From: Streptomyces sp. TLI_171
GTDB taxonomy: Bacteria > Actinomycetota > Actinomycetes > Streptomycetales > Streptomycetaceae
Assembly (NCBI RefSeq): GCF_003610255.1
Contig: NZ_RAPS01000001.1
Coordinates: forward strand, 3,782,001-3,846,000
DNA length: 64,000 nucleotides
Reading direction: 5' to 3'
The notes under the pieces are model-generated. The model searched no databases and was not told the origin of the DNA. It saw nothing but the letters and a program-made list of their open reading frames with translations. This document shows positions 51,861 to 62,031 of the stretch, in pieces. Numbering within the stretch: position 1 is the stretch's first letter; each line of letters begins with the position of its first letter. The position numbers and the translations under genes are program-made.

Positions 51861-54074
51861 TCAGGCGTCGACCGGCTCGGCCTCCTCGGCCGGGAGGGCC
51901 TTGACCGACTCCAGCAGCAGCTGGGCCACGTCGACCACCTTCAGGTGCTCCTTGGCCGCGCCCTCGTTCTTCTTGCCGTTGACCGAGTCGGAGAGCATGA
52001 CCAGGCAGAACGGGCAGGCGGTGGAGACGATGTCCGGGTTGAGGGACAGCGCCTCGTCGACCCGCTCGGTGTTGATCCGCTTGCCGATCCGCTCCTCCAT
52101 CCACATCCGGGCGCCGCCGGCGCCGCAGCAGAAGCCGCGCTCCTTGTGGCGGTGCATCTCCTCGTTGCGCAGGCCGGGCACCCTGCCGATGATCTCGCGC
52201 GGCGGGGTGTAGACCTTGTTGTGGCGGCCGAGGTAGCACGGGTCGTGGTAGGTGATCAGGCCTTCCACCGGGTTCACCGGCAGCAGCTTGCCCTCGTCGA
52301 TCAGGTGCTGCAGCAGCTGGGTGTGGTGGATGACCTCGAAGTGCCCGCCGAGCTGCGGGTACTCGTTGGCGATGGTGTTGAAGCAGTGCGGGCAGGTGGC
52401 GACGATCCGCTTGGTGGGGGCGTCCTCCAGCGCGGCGTTCAGGGTCTCCACGTTCTGCGCGCCGAGCATCTGGAACAGGAACTCGTTGCCCAGGCGGCGC
52501 GGGGAGTCACCGGTGCAGGTCTCCTCCTTGCCGAGGATCGCGAACTTCACGCCCGCGGTGTGCAGCAGCTCGGCGAAGGCCTTGGTGGTCTTCTTCGCCC
52601 GGTCCTCCAGGGCGCCGGCGCAGCCGACCCAGTACAGGTACTCGACTTCGGCGGGGTCGATGTCCTCGCCGATCACCGGCACCTCGATGCCGGTCTCCTT
52701 CTTCAGCTCCTTGACCCAGTCCAGCCGCGCCTTGGTGGCCAGACCCCACGGGTTGCCCTTGTTCTCCAGGTTCTTGAGCATCGTCCCGGCCTCGGTCGGG
52801 AAGCTGCTCTCGATCATCACCTGGTAGCGGCGCATGTCGACGATGTGGTCGATGTGCTCGATGTCGACCGGGCACTGCTCGACGCAGGCGCCGCAGGTGG
52901 TGCAGGACCACAGCACGTCCGGGTCGATGACGCCGTTCTCCTCGGCGGTGCCGATCAGCGGCCGCTCGGCCTCGGCGAGCGCCGCGGCGGGGACGCCGGC
53001 CAGCTGTTCGCTCGACGCCTTCTCCTCGCCCTCCATGTCCTTGCCGCCGCCGGCGAGCAGGTACGGGGCCTTGGCGTACGCGTGTTCCCGCAGGCTCATG
53101 ATCAGCAGCTTGGGCGACAGCGGCTTGCCGGTGTTCCAGGCGGGGCACTGCGACTGGCAGCGGCCGCACTCGGTGCAGGTGGAGAAGTCGAGGATGCCCT
53201 TCCAGGAGAAGTGCTCGACCTGGGAGACGCCGAACACCGCGTCGTCGGCCGGGTCCTCGAAGTCGATCGGGGCGCCGTTGCTGGTCATCGGACGGAGCGC
53301 GCCGAGGGCGACCGCGCCGTCCTCCTCGCGCTTGAAGTAGATGTTGAAGAAGCCCAGGAAGCGGTGCCAGGCGACGCCCATCGAGGGGTTGACGCCGATG
53401 GTGATCGCCCACGCGAACGAGATGCAGATCTTCAGCATCGCGAACAGGTAGACCAGGTTGACCAGGGTGCCGTGGGCGGTGCCGTGGAACGCGGCGGCGA
53501 TCGGGTACGAGACCAGGTAGGCCGGGTCGTAGGAGTCGACGCCCTCCAGGGCGCCCTCCAGGCCGCGCAGCATCATGATGCACAGGCCGATGCCGAGGAT
53601 GGTGTACTCGACGTAGAAGGCCTGCCAGGCGATCGAGCCGGCGAACCGGGACTTGCGGCCGGCCCGGGAGGGCAGGCTGAGCAGCCGGATCACCATCAGG
53701 GTGAGGATGCCCAGGGTGGTCAGCGTGCCGATCAGCTCGACGAAGATGTTCCACGGCAGCCAGTGACCGATCACCGGCAGCGCGAACTCGGCGTCGAAGA
53801 GCTGCCCGAAGGCGTTCACCAGGGTGAGCACCAGCGAGAAGAAGCCGACCGCGACGAACCAGTGGGCGACGCCCACGATGCCCCAGCGGTTCATCCGGGT
53901 GTGGCCGAGGAACTCCTTGGCCACGGTGGCAACGCGCTGCGCGGGCTGCCCGAAGCGGGTGGCGTCGGCGGAGCCGGTGCGCACCACCTTGTAGATGTAC
54001 AGCGCCGCCCGGGAGGCGAGCGCGGTGCCGATCACGAAGGTGACCAGCGAGATGACGATCGCTGCTAGCTGCAT
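51861..54074 (-). CDS. EtfD-like iron-sulfur membrane oxidoreductase
   Basis: A 737-residue protein. About five to six membrane segments occupy ~1-230 (NarI-like b-type cytochrome region), then two 4Fe-4S motifs CTECGRCQSQCP (~296) and CTTCGACVEQCP (~390), and two CCG-type domains (YWVGCAGALEDRA, CTGDSPRRLG, TCPHCFNTIANEYP, HDPCYLGRHNKVY, FCCGAGGARMW). This matches the actinobacterial protein known as EtfD (Rv0338c), proposed to pass electrons from electron-transfer flavoprotein in fatty-acid oxidation to the respiratory chain. No etf genes are adjacent. Confidence 0.85.
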   Translation of the reverse strand: MQLAAIVISLVTFVIGTALASRAALYIYKVVRTGSADATRFGQPAQRVATVAKEFLGHTRMNRWGIVGVAHWFVAVGFFSLVLTLVNAFGQLFDAEFALPVIGHWLPWNIFVELIGTLTTLGILTLMVIRLLSLPSRAGRKSRFAGSIAWQAFYVEYTILGIGLCIMMLRGLEGALEGVDSYDPAYLVSYPIAAAFHGTAHGTLVNLVYLFAMLKICISFAWAITIGVNPSMGVAWHRFLGFFNIYFKREEDGAVALGALRPMTSNGAPIDFEDPADDAVFGVSQVEHFSWKGILDFSTCTECGRCQSQCPAWNTGKPLSPKLLIMSLREHAYAKAPYLLAGGGKDMEGEEKASSEQLAGVPAAALAEAERPLIGTAEENGVIDPDVLWSCTTCGACVEQCPVDIEHIDHIVDMRRYQVMIESSFPTEAGTMLKNLENKGNPWGLATKARLDWVKELKKETGIEVPVIGEDIDPAEVEYLYWVGCAGALEDRAKKTTKAFAELLHTAGVKFAILGKEETCTGDSPRRLGNEFLFQMLGAQNVETLNAALEDAPTKRIVATCPHCFNTIANEYPQLGGHFEVIHHTQLLQHLIDEGKLLPVNPVEGLITYHDPCYLGRHNKVYTPPREIIGRVPGLRNEEMHRHKERGFCCGAGGARMWMEERIGKRINTERVDEALSLNPDIVSTACPFCLVMLSDSVNGKKNEGAAKEHLKVVDVAQLLLESVKALPAEEAEPVDA

Positions 54075-54272
54075 CGGCTCTCCGTCTCCAGCGGCTTGTT
54101 CCCAATCCCCACAGAGTGTACTGGTCGGTAACTTGCAGGGTCGACGCGCCGGACATTACCGCGCGTTAACACTCCGCCAGAAGATGTTCAAGGTATGGCG
54201 GCAATCACTAAGCCCAGACTCACCCGCCCGGAGCAGCCCGGCACCCGTGCTGGGACATAAGCGCTCAGTAAA

Positions 54273-54293
54273 GTTGAGCGACACCGACTCAAA
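54273..54293. promoter_or_regulatory. HAIR element 1 (HspR operator)
   Basis: TTGAG-N9-CTCAA (54274-54292) matches the HAIR consensus CTTGAG-N9-CTCAAG except at the outer bases. It lies next to a TTGACG -35 box (54298-54303) of the dnaK operon. Confidence 0.85.
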
Positions 54294-54324
54294 GCTGTTG
54301 ACGCTTTGGGATCCGTCATGCATC

Positions 54325-54345
54325 CTTGAGCCCGTACTGCTCAAC
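54325..54345. promoter_or_regulatory. HAIR element 2 (HspR operator)
   Basis: CTTGAG-N9-CTCAAC (54325-54345) is a near-perfect HAIR site that would overlap the -10/transcription start region of the dnaK promoter, so HspR bound here blocks initiation. Confidence 0.9.
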
Positions 54346-54367
54346 TTCTCCCCCGGAGGTATTCACG

Positions 54368-56211
<1,844 letters not shown>

Positions 56212-56215
<4 letters not shown>

Positions 56216-56802
56216 CGGAGAAGCCGCAGGGCGAGCAGCCCGGCGACGACTCCGCCGCCGAGGAGGCAGTGCTCAAGGCAGCCGAAGAGGCCGTCGCGGG
56301 TGCGGGCGGTGACGAACTGGCCGCCGCCAAGCGCGAGGCCGGCGAGCGCACCGCGGACCTGCAGCGCCTCCAGGCCGAGTACCAGAACTACCGCAAGCGG
56401 GTCGAGCGCGACCGGGCGACGGTCCGGGAGATCGCGGTCTCCAGCATCCTGGAGTCGCTGGTCCCGGTGCTGGACGACATCGGCCGGGCCCGCGAGCACG
56501 GCGAGGTGACCGGCGGCTTCAAGTCGGTCGCCGAGTCGCTGGAGACGGTCGTCGCCAAGCTGGGCCTGCAGCAGTTCGGCAAGGAGGGCGAGCCCTTCGA
56601 CCCGACGATCCACGAGGCGCTGATGCACAGCTACTCCTCGGACGTCACCGAGGACACCTGCGTGCAGATCCTCCAGCCCGGGTACCGGATCGGCGAGCGG
56701 ATCATCCGCCCGGCGATGGTCGCGGTCGCGGAGCCCCAGCCGGGCACCCAGAGCACCGGCGAGCCGGACACCGGCAAGGCTGACGGTTCGTCCGACAGCT
56801 GA
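56212..56802 (+). CDS. grpE: Nucleotide exchange factor GrpE
   Basis: A 196-residue GrpE: long N-terminal helix (~20-75, [30 protein letters not shown]) and C-terminal beta domain ([51 protein letters not shown]). It releases ADP from DnaK. The ATGA overlap with dnaK shows translational coupling. Confidence 0.96.
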
Positions 56803-56814
56803 GTAACATCCCGT

Positions 56815-56863
56815 GCGCTGCGGAGTCGTACGTCGTGCAGTACGGCGGCCGGCTCCGCAGCGC
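56815..56863 (+). other. Intergenic hairpin between grpE and dnaJ
   Basis: GCGCTGCGGAG (56815-56825) pairs with CTCCGCAGCGC (56853-56863), with a nested CGTAC/GTACG stem inside. It may adjust processing or partial termination within the operon. Confidence 0.55.
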
Positions 56864-56928
56864 CGTATCTCGGCGCTGCACCGCAGCGGGAATCGCAACA
56901 GGACTTCGGGAGGTGGCGGTCAAAAGCC

Positions 56929-58077
56929 ATGAGCGCTAAGGACTACGTGGAGAAGGACTACTACAAGGTCCTCGGCGTGCCCAAGGACGCCACCGCCGCC
57001 GAGATCAAGAAGACCTACCGCAAGCTGGCCCGCGAGTTCCACCCCGACGCCAACACGGGCGACGCCAAGGCCGAGGAGCGGTTCAAGGACATCTCCGAGG
57101 CGTACGACGTGCTCTCCGACGAGAAGCGGCGCAAGGAGTACGACGAGGCCCGGTCGCTGTTCGCGGGCGGCGGGTTCCGACCCGGCGGAGCGGGCGGGGC
57201 CGGCGGCTTCGACTTCGGCGACCTGTTCAGCAACGGCGGCGGCAGCGGGGGCGGCGGCCTCGGCGACGTGTTCGGCGGCCTGTTCAACCGCGGCGGCCGG
57301 CAGACCGCCCAGCCGCGCCGCGGGGCGGACGTCGAGACCGAGGTCACCCTCAACTTCGAGGAGGCCGTGGACGGCGCGACGGTGCCGCTGCGGATGACCT
57401 CGCAGGCCGCCTGCCGCGCCTGCGCCGGCACCGGCGCGAAGGCCGGCACCACCCCGCGGGTCTGCCCGACCTGCGTCGGCGCCGGCACCGTCAGCCGCGG
57501 CCAGGGCGCCTTCGCGCTCTCCGAGCCCTGCCGGGACTGCAAGGGCCGCGGCATGATCGTCGACGACCCGTGCACCGTCTGCCACGGCAGCGGCCGGGCC
57601 TCCTCGGCCCGCACCATGCAGGTCCGGATCCCCGCCGGGGTGCAGGACAGCCAGCGCATCCGGCTCAAGGGCAAGGGCGCCCAGGGCGAGCGCGGCGGCC
57701 AGCCCGGCGACCTCTACGTCACGGTGCACGTCGACCCGCACCCGGTGTTCGGACGCAAGGGCGACAACCTCACCGTGACGGTGCCGGTCAGCTTCCCCGA
57801 AGCCGCGCTCGGCGGCACCATCGAGGTGCCGACCCTCAACGGTCCGGCCGTGAAGCTCAAGCTGCCGCCCGGCAGCGCCAACGGCCTGACCATGCGGGCC
57901 CGTGGCAAGGGCGCCACCCGCAAGGACGGCACCCGCGGCGACCTGCTGGTCACCGTGGAGGTCACGGTGCCCAAGCACGTCACCGGCGATGCGCTGTCCG
58001 CACTGGAGCAGTACCGCGAGGCCACCGCCTCGGACGACCCGCGTGCCGCCCTGTTCAAGGCGGCGGAGGGAGCGTGA
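56929..58077 (+). CDS. dnaJ: Co-chaperone DnaJ
   Basis: A 382-residue type I DnaJ: J-domain (~8-75) with the HPD motif in REFHPDANTGDAKAEERF, Gly-rich region (FNRGGRQ nearby), four CxxCxGxG-type zinc repeats (CRACAGTGAK, CPTCVGAGT, CRDCKGRG, CTVCHGSG) and the C-terminal substrate domains. It stimulates DnaK ATPase and delivers clients. 127 bp separate it from grpE, more than elsewhere in the operon. Confidence 0.97.
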   Translation: MSAKDYVEKDYYKVLGVPKDATAAEIKKTYRKLAREFHPDANTGDAKAEERFKDISEAYDVLSDEKRRKEYDEARSLFAGGGFRPGGAGGAGGFDFGDLFSNGGGSGGGGLGDVFGGLFNRGGRQTAQPRRGADVETEVTLNFEEAVDGATVPLRMTSQAACRACAGTGAKAGTTPRVCPTCVGAGTVSRGQGAFALSEPCRDCKGRGMIVDDPCTVCHGSGRASSARTMQVRIPAGVQDSQRIRLKGKGAQGERGGQPGDLYVTVHVDPHPVFGRKGDNLTVTVPVSFPEAALGGTIEVPTLNGPAVKLKLPPGSANGLTMRARGKGATRKDGTRGDLLVTVEVTVPKHVTGDALSALEQYREATASDDPRAALFKAAEGA

Positions 58078-58084
58078 GACCCCG

Positions 58085-58609
58085 ATGAGTCCCCACCCCG
58101 ACACTCCCCGCAGCGACGGACGGATCGGCCCCGGCCCCGGTCTCGGCGAGGGCCTGCCCGGCGCCGGCCGCGCCCGCCCCGCCCCCGGGCCGGCCTACGT
58201 CCTCACCGAGGACACCCCGGTCTACGTCATCTCGGTCGCCGCCGAACTCTCCGGCCTGCACCCGCAGACCCTCCGCCAGTACGACCGCCTCGGCCTGGTC
58301 TGCCCCGACCGCACCGCCGGCCGCGGCCGCCGCTACTCAGCCCGCGACATCCAGCAGTTGCGCGAGGTCCAGCGCCTCTCCCAGGACGAGGGCATCAACC
58401 TGGCCGGCATCAAGCGGATCATCGAACTGGAGAACCAGGTCACCGCCCTGCAGTCCCGGGTCGCCGAACTCGTCGACGCCCTGGAGGGCGCCGCCGCCAC
58501 CCTGCAGCAGCGCGAGGCCGCGGTGCACGCCTCCTACCGTCGCGACCTGGTGCCCTACCAGCAGGTGCAGCAGTCCAGCGCGCTGGTGGTGTGGCGGCCG
58601 AAGCGCTGA
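58085..58609 (+). CDS. hspR: Heat-shock repressor HspR (MerR-like)
   Basis: A 174-residue repressor. MerR-type HTH at ~44-95 (VYVISVAAELSGLHPQTLRQYDRLGLVCPDR, RYSARDIQQLREVQRLSQDEGINLAGIKRI) and a coiled coil (~98-130). It binds the HAIR sites before dnaK, with DnaK acting as co-repressor in Streptomyces. An ~38-residue Gly/Pro/Arg-rich N-terminal extension (GPGPGLGEGLPGAGRARPAPG) makes it longer than most relatives. ATG 58085 is 8 bp after dnaJ. Confidence 0.95.
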   Translation: MSPHPDTPRSDGRIGPGPGLGEGLPGAGRARPAPGPAYVLTEDTPVYVISVAAELSGLHPQTLRQYDRLGLVCPDRTAGRGRRYSARDIQQLREVQRLSQDEGINLAGIKRIIELENQVTALQSRVAELVDALEGAAATLQQREAAVHASYRRDLVPYQQVQQSSALVVWRPKR

Positions 58610-58620
58610 GGTCGTTATGG

Positions 58621-58657
58621 GCCGCCGACATCCTCCCGTTCGGGGGGTGCCGGCGGC
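58621..58657 (+). terminator. Terminator of the dnaK operon
   Basis: GCCGCCGACA (58621-58630) pairs with TGCCGGCGGC (58648-58657) with one mismatch, 11 bp after the hspR stop. Confidence 0.65.
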
Positions 58658-58809
58658 TCTGCGTTCCGTGAGAGAGTTCAGCACAGTAACCAGTTGGCCA
58701 AACGGGCCAGGTGGAGAATAATCCCGACTCCGGTGCCCGGCTCCGGCCTAGACTCGGCCGGATGGCCAGAGCCCACCGACGGCTGACAGGCCAATGACAA
58801 GGGGTGAGG

Positions 58810-59813
58810 ATGAGCGCGCGTGAGCTCCCGGGCACAGCCGACGGCTCAGCAAACCTTTCGGCCGAAGCCCACGCGCTCTACCTGCGAATAATCAAGGATC
58901 AGGACGGCACGGCCCAGCAGGGGCCGGAACATTCCAGCGCCGCCCTCGAAGAGCTGATCTCCCTCGGCCTGCTCGTACGCGACATGGACCAGACGGGGCG
59001 CTTGGTCGCTGTCGACCCTTCCCAACTGGCATCCACCCTCAGCATTCGCTGGCAACGCCAGGCACTCGACCTGCTTTCGCGCGCCGTCTCCATTCCGGCC
59101 GAATTGGCCGAACTCGCGGACGCTTTTCATTTCCCGGGGCAGAGCGGCGGCGCCATCGAATACGTCCGCGGGCAAGCCCTCATAAACCAGCGCCTACAAC
59201 AACTGACTGCCCCGGAATCACCGAGGCGGTCGCCATGCAACCCGGCGGGCCACGCCCGTCCGAATTGCTCGCAGCCGCACTCGACGGCGATCTGAAGGCA
59301 CTGCGCCGGGGCACCGCCATGCGGACGATCTACCACGCCAGTACGCGCTACCACCAGCCGACTCGGGACTACGTGGCGACCCTGTCGGCCGAAGGCTGGC
59401 AGTTTCGCACACTTGACGAGCCCTATACCCGGCTGATCATCATCGACCGGAAGGTGGCCATACTTCCGTCGTCCGAGGACATCAACAATTTCGCGACCTT
59501 CATCCATGACCAATCAGTGGTCAACTTCTTGATGGAGGAAGTGTTCGAGCGAAACTGGAGTCGCGCGCTGGACTTCGACGGGGAGCGCACCGTCCCTCAA
59601 CAGGTGGTGTCGCGGCTCCGGCAGACGATCGTGGACCTCTTGCTGGCCGGGACCAACCACCGTGTCATCGCCCGCCGACTGGGCATCAGCGAACGGACCC
59701 TTGCGCGGCATCTGGCGGAGATGAGGGAGGACTACAACGTCGACTCCCTGTTCCAACTGGGTTACGTACTGGGGCACTCGGCGACAAACCCGCCCAACAT
59801 CCCAAAGGAATGA
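58810..59813 (+). pseudogene. Frameshifted paralog of the PLD-sensor/LuxR-HTH regulators
   Basis: Two frames together cover one regulator like the three at 61.0-64.0 kb. The first (58810 to ~59210) gives the N-terminal part (AHALYLRIIKDQDGT, ELISLGLLVRDM, LINQRLQQLTAPE); the second (from ~59210 to 59813) gives ITEAVAMQPGGPRPSELL, MRTIYHASTRYH, FRTLDEPYTRLIIIDRKVAILPSSEDINNF and the HTH LLAGTNHRVIARRLGISERTLARHLAEM. Adding one C to the run at 59210-59213 restores a single frame and gives the same residue spacing (12) between QL and PGG as in the paralogs. It is either a decayed gene or a sequence error. Codon use is less GC-rich than in the paralogs. Confidence 0.75.
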
Positions 59814-59906
59814 CGGGGATCGGCGCAAGGGCCCGGCATCCTCTGCATGTTCACTGCGAAGACGTCCCTCGTCCGGGCACAGCACTCCCGCCTGGACCGA
59901 TCCGCA

Positions 59907-60065
59907 TCAGGCCCAGATGAGGTCCAGGGCGGTCACGGTGCTCGCTTGATCGGCACGCGCCGGTGCAGCGTCGTGCCCCGTCGCCACCACACCGAAGACC
60001 AGCGCCGCAACGCCACAGGCCACCGGGAGTGCCACCTTCAGAATAATCTGGCGCATACGCGACAT
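59907..60065 (-). CDS. 52-residue signal-peptide protein (candidate secreted peptide)
   Basis: The frame starts at ATG 60065 with AGGGG 8 nt upstream and reads MSRMRQIILKVALPVACGVA, then a hydrophobic core (ALVFGVVATGH), a possible signal-peptidase site near APARADQ, and a short mature tail (ASTVTALDLIWA). The n-h-c signal layout is clear; the mature peptide would be ~15 residues without Cys. It is convergent with the frameshifted regulator and divergent from the NDT-like gene. No known family is recognised; a signalling or bioactive peptide is an inference from size and setting. Confidence 0.6.
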   Translation of the reverse strand: MSRMRQIILKVALPVACGVAALVFGVVATGHDAAPARADQASTVTALDLIWA

Positions 60066-60407
60066 AATGCCCACCCCTGACTTCCCACTCGACGTAAAGC
60101 CGACTTGACACCAAACTACCGTGCGAAGGTACCGCAACCGTTGCACCGTGTCACCCCCGCGTTACCCCCACCTCCGGAAGGGCTGTCATCTCTCTGCCAG
60201 GCGGCCAGATGACACCTCGCGAACCTGGACGACAGGTTGTGCCGCGATGGACGATCAGTTCGCTTTCGATTGGGCTCGGCAAGCTCACCACACTTGCCGG
60301 TGCTCATTCAAATCAACGATCAACACATCACGCAGTCCGCTGAGCAGCCATTGTCCGATCGCCGACCGATCCCAGTCCCGTCGGCCGGCAAATCCCCCGG
60401 AGTCGAC
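60066..60407. promoter_or_regulatory. 342-bp divergent control region with two inverted repeats
   Basis: The region separates the peptide gene (minus) from the NDT-like gene (plus) and is clearly less GC-rich than its flanks. TGTCATCT (60184-60191) and AGATGACA (60207-60214) are perfect 8-bp arms, 15 bp apart. AACCTG (60222-60227) and CAGGTT (60233-60238) are a second dyad. Either may be a binding site for the nearby regulators. No coding frame is supported inside. Confidence 0.5.
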
Positions 60408-61019
60408 ATGAGTGAGTCCCACCTGCAGCCGCGCGCCGCCGAGGGCCGGCGCGCGCGAGTGTTCCTGGCCGCGCCGTTGATGCGGTTGACCGGACCGGCC
60501 GACAGCGTGGTGACGCTGGCCAGCCGGACCAGGCTGACCACGCTGCGGAGCACGCTGCTGGGCAGTGGGGCGGCGGTGTACAGCGCGCACCACAGCGACG
60601 CGTGGACCGTGGCCGGGCGGGTGCCGGAGCCGCGGGTGCCGTCGGACTTCCGGGCGATGCAGAGCGCGGACCTGGTGTTCGCGTACATCGGTGCGCCGCT
60701 GTCGGCCGGGGTGAGCCTGGAGCTGGGGTGGGCGTCGGCGCTGCGGAAGCCGATCGTGCTGCTGGTCGACGAGGCGATCACCCACAACCCGCTGATCGCC
60801 ACCATCGAGCAGGTCACCCCCGTGCTGCCGCTGGTCTTCGACGACACCTGGTCGCAGGAGGCGCTGCACCACACCGTGGAGACCGCACTGGACTGGGCCG
60901 GCATGGCGCTGTCGCTGCGCGGCGGCTTCTGGACCGCGCCCGGCGAGCAGTTCCCGCGCCCGCACCGCGAGCACACCGGCCCGTACGGCTTCTGGTCCCC
61001 GGAGATCGCCACCGGCTGA
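60408..61019 (+). CDS. Nucleoside 2-deoxyribosyltransferase-like protein
   Basis: A 203-residue protein with the Rossmann-like NDT fold: ARVFLAAPLMRLTG, LLGSGAAVYSAHHSDAW, FRAMQSADLVFAYIGAPLSAGVSLELGWASALRKPIVLLVDE. The Glu in SLELGWA is the expected catalytic nucleophile. NDT relatives swap nucleobases, hydrolyse nucleotides (as in MilB/BlsM or DNPH1) or act as effectors in conflict systems. GGAG lies 6 nt before ATG 60408. It is convergent with the three-regulator operon, with only 7 bp between the ends, and divergent from the peptide gene. Confidence 0.75.
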   Translation: MSESHLQPRAAEGRRARVFLAAPLMRLTGPADSVVTLASRTRLTTLRSTLLGSGAAVYSAHHSDAWTVAGRVPEPRVPSDFRAMQSADLVFAYIGAPLSAGVSLELGWASALRKPIVLLVDEAITHNPLIATIEQVTPVLPLVFDDTWSQEALHHTVETALDWAGMALSLRGGFWTAPGEQFPRPHREHTGPYGFWSPEIATG

Positions 61020-61026
61020 CCGACCG

Positions 61027-62016
61027 TCAGTTCTCCGCGGTCTCCTCGCGCGGCCCCTCGGCTCCCCGCATCTGCCAGCCCAGCTGGAAGAGGGTCTCCG
61101 CGTCGTGGAGTTCGCGCAGGCGGGAGATGTGTGCCGCGACGGTCCGCTCGCCCAGGCCCAGCCGGGTGGCGATGGAGCGCTGGGTCAGCCCCTGGGCCAG
61201 CAGCCTCCCGACCTGTTCGTGGACCGGGACCACGCTCTCCCCCTCGTGGTCGGAACGCCACTGGACCCGCTCCGACCGCTCCCAGTCCCGCTCGAACGCG
61301 GCGACCAGGAACGACACCACCGCCGGGTCCTCGATGAACGCGGCACTCGAGTTGTCGGCCGAAGCCGGGACGACGGCGACCCGGCGGTCGAAGATGATCA
61401 TCCGGCTGAACGGTTCGCTCAGCGTGCGGAACCGACCGCCCCAGGCGGTGACCGCCTCCGCCCACCGCACCGTGGGCTCGTCCAGCAGCGCGGTCGGCTC
61501 GTAGACGGTCCGGATCGACGCACCCCGCTCCAGGAAACGGCGAGTGCGCTCCAGGCCCGCCTCCAGCAACTCGGCCGGGCCCGCGCCCCCCGGGTGCAGC
61601 GACAGCTCCTCCTCCGCCGCCTCGCTCGCCAACTGCCGGACCCGGCGCCGGATCCGATCCGTCCGGTCGACGTGCTGCACCACGCTGGAGCGGTCCGCGC
61701 GACGCGGAGTGGCGTCGTAGGCGTCGGTGAGGTCCTCCAGCAGGGTCGGCATCTCCTCGGCACGCAGCAGCATCCGGGTGCCCTCGGCGCGCAGCTCGGC
61801 GGAGATCCGGTCGCTCACCGCGCGCGGGTTCACCGCCGTCAGCGACTGGTCGGCGGCGTCGTGGACCAGCAGCCCCAGCTCCAGCAGCCGGAGCACCCCC
61901 GTCCCGTCCTGCTCGACGGCCTCACGGAACGTCACCCGCCCGCCCTGGTCCAGGATCTGCTGGTACAGCCGCCGCTCCGACTCGCTCGGCAGTGCGGCTC
62001 CGCTCGGCTCGCTCAC
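61027..62016 (-). CDS. PLD-sensor/LuxR-HTH regulator, paralog A
   Basis: A 329-residue regulator. N-terminal winged-helix-like part (LYQQILDQGGRVTFREAVEQDGTGVLRLLELGLLVHD), a helical linker (~75-130), a PLD/TrmB-like sensor (IRTVYEPTALLDEPTVRW, GRFRTLSEPFSRMIIFDRRVAVVPASADNSSAAFIEDPAVVSFL) and a LuxR-type HTH (QVGRLLAQGLTQRSIATRLGLGERTVAAHISRLRELHDAETLFQLGW). GTG 62016 is chosen since GAGGAGGA lies 9 nt upstream and all paralogs begin with the same GTGAGCGA. Third gene of the operon, 15 bp after paralog B. Confidence 0.8.
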   Translation of the reverse strand: MSEPSGAALPSESERRLYQQILDQGGRVTFREAVEQDGTGVLRLLELGLLVHDAADQSLTAVNPRAVSDRISAELRAEGTRMLLRAEEMPTLLEDLTDAYDATPRRADRSSVVQHVDRTDRIRRRVRQLASEAAEEELSLHPGGAGPAELLEAGLERTRRFLERGASIRTVYEPTALLDEPTVRWAEAVTAWGGRFRTLSEPFSRMIIFDRRVAVVPASADNSSAAFIEDPAVVSFLVAAFERDWERSERVQWRSDHEGESVVPVHEQVGRLLAQGLTQRSIATRLGLGERTVAAHISRLRELHDAETLFQLGWQMRGAEGPREETAEN

Positions 62017-62031
62017 AGGTACCACTCCTCC

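Noticed and set aside
51945..54068. 707-codon frame opposite the EtfD-like gene
   Set aside because: Mirror frame of a protein with complete iron-sulfur motifs; composition typical of shadows.
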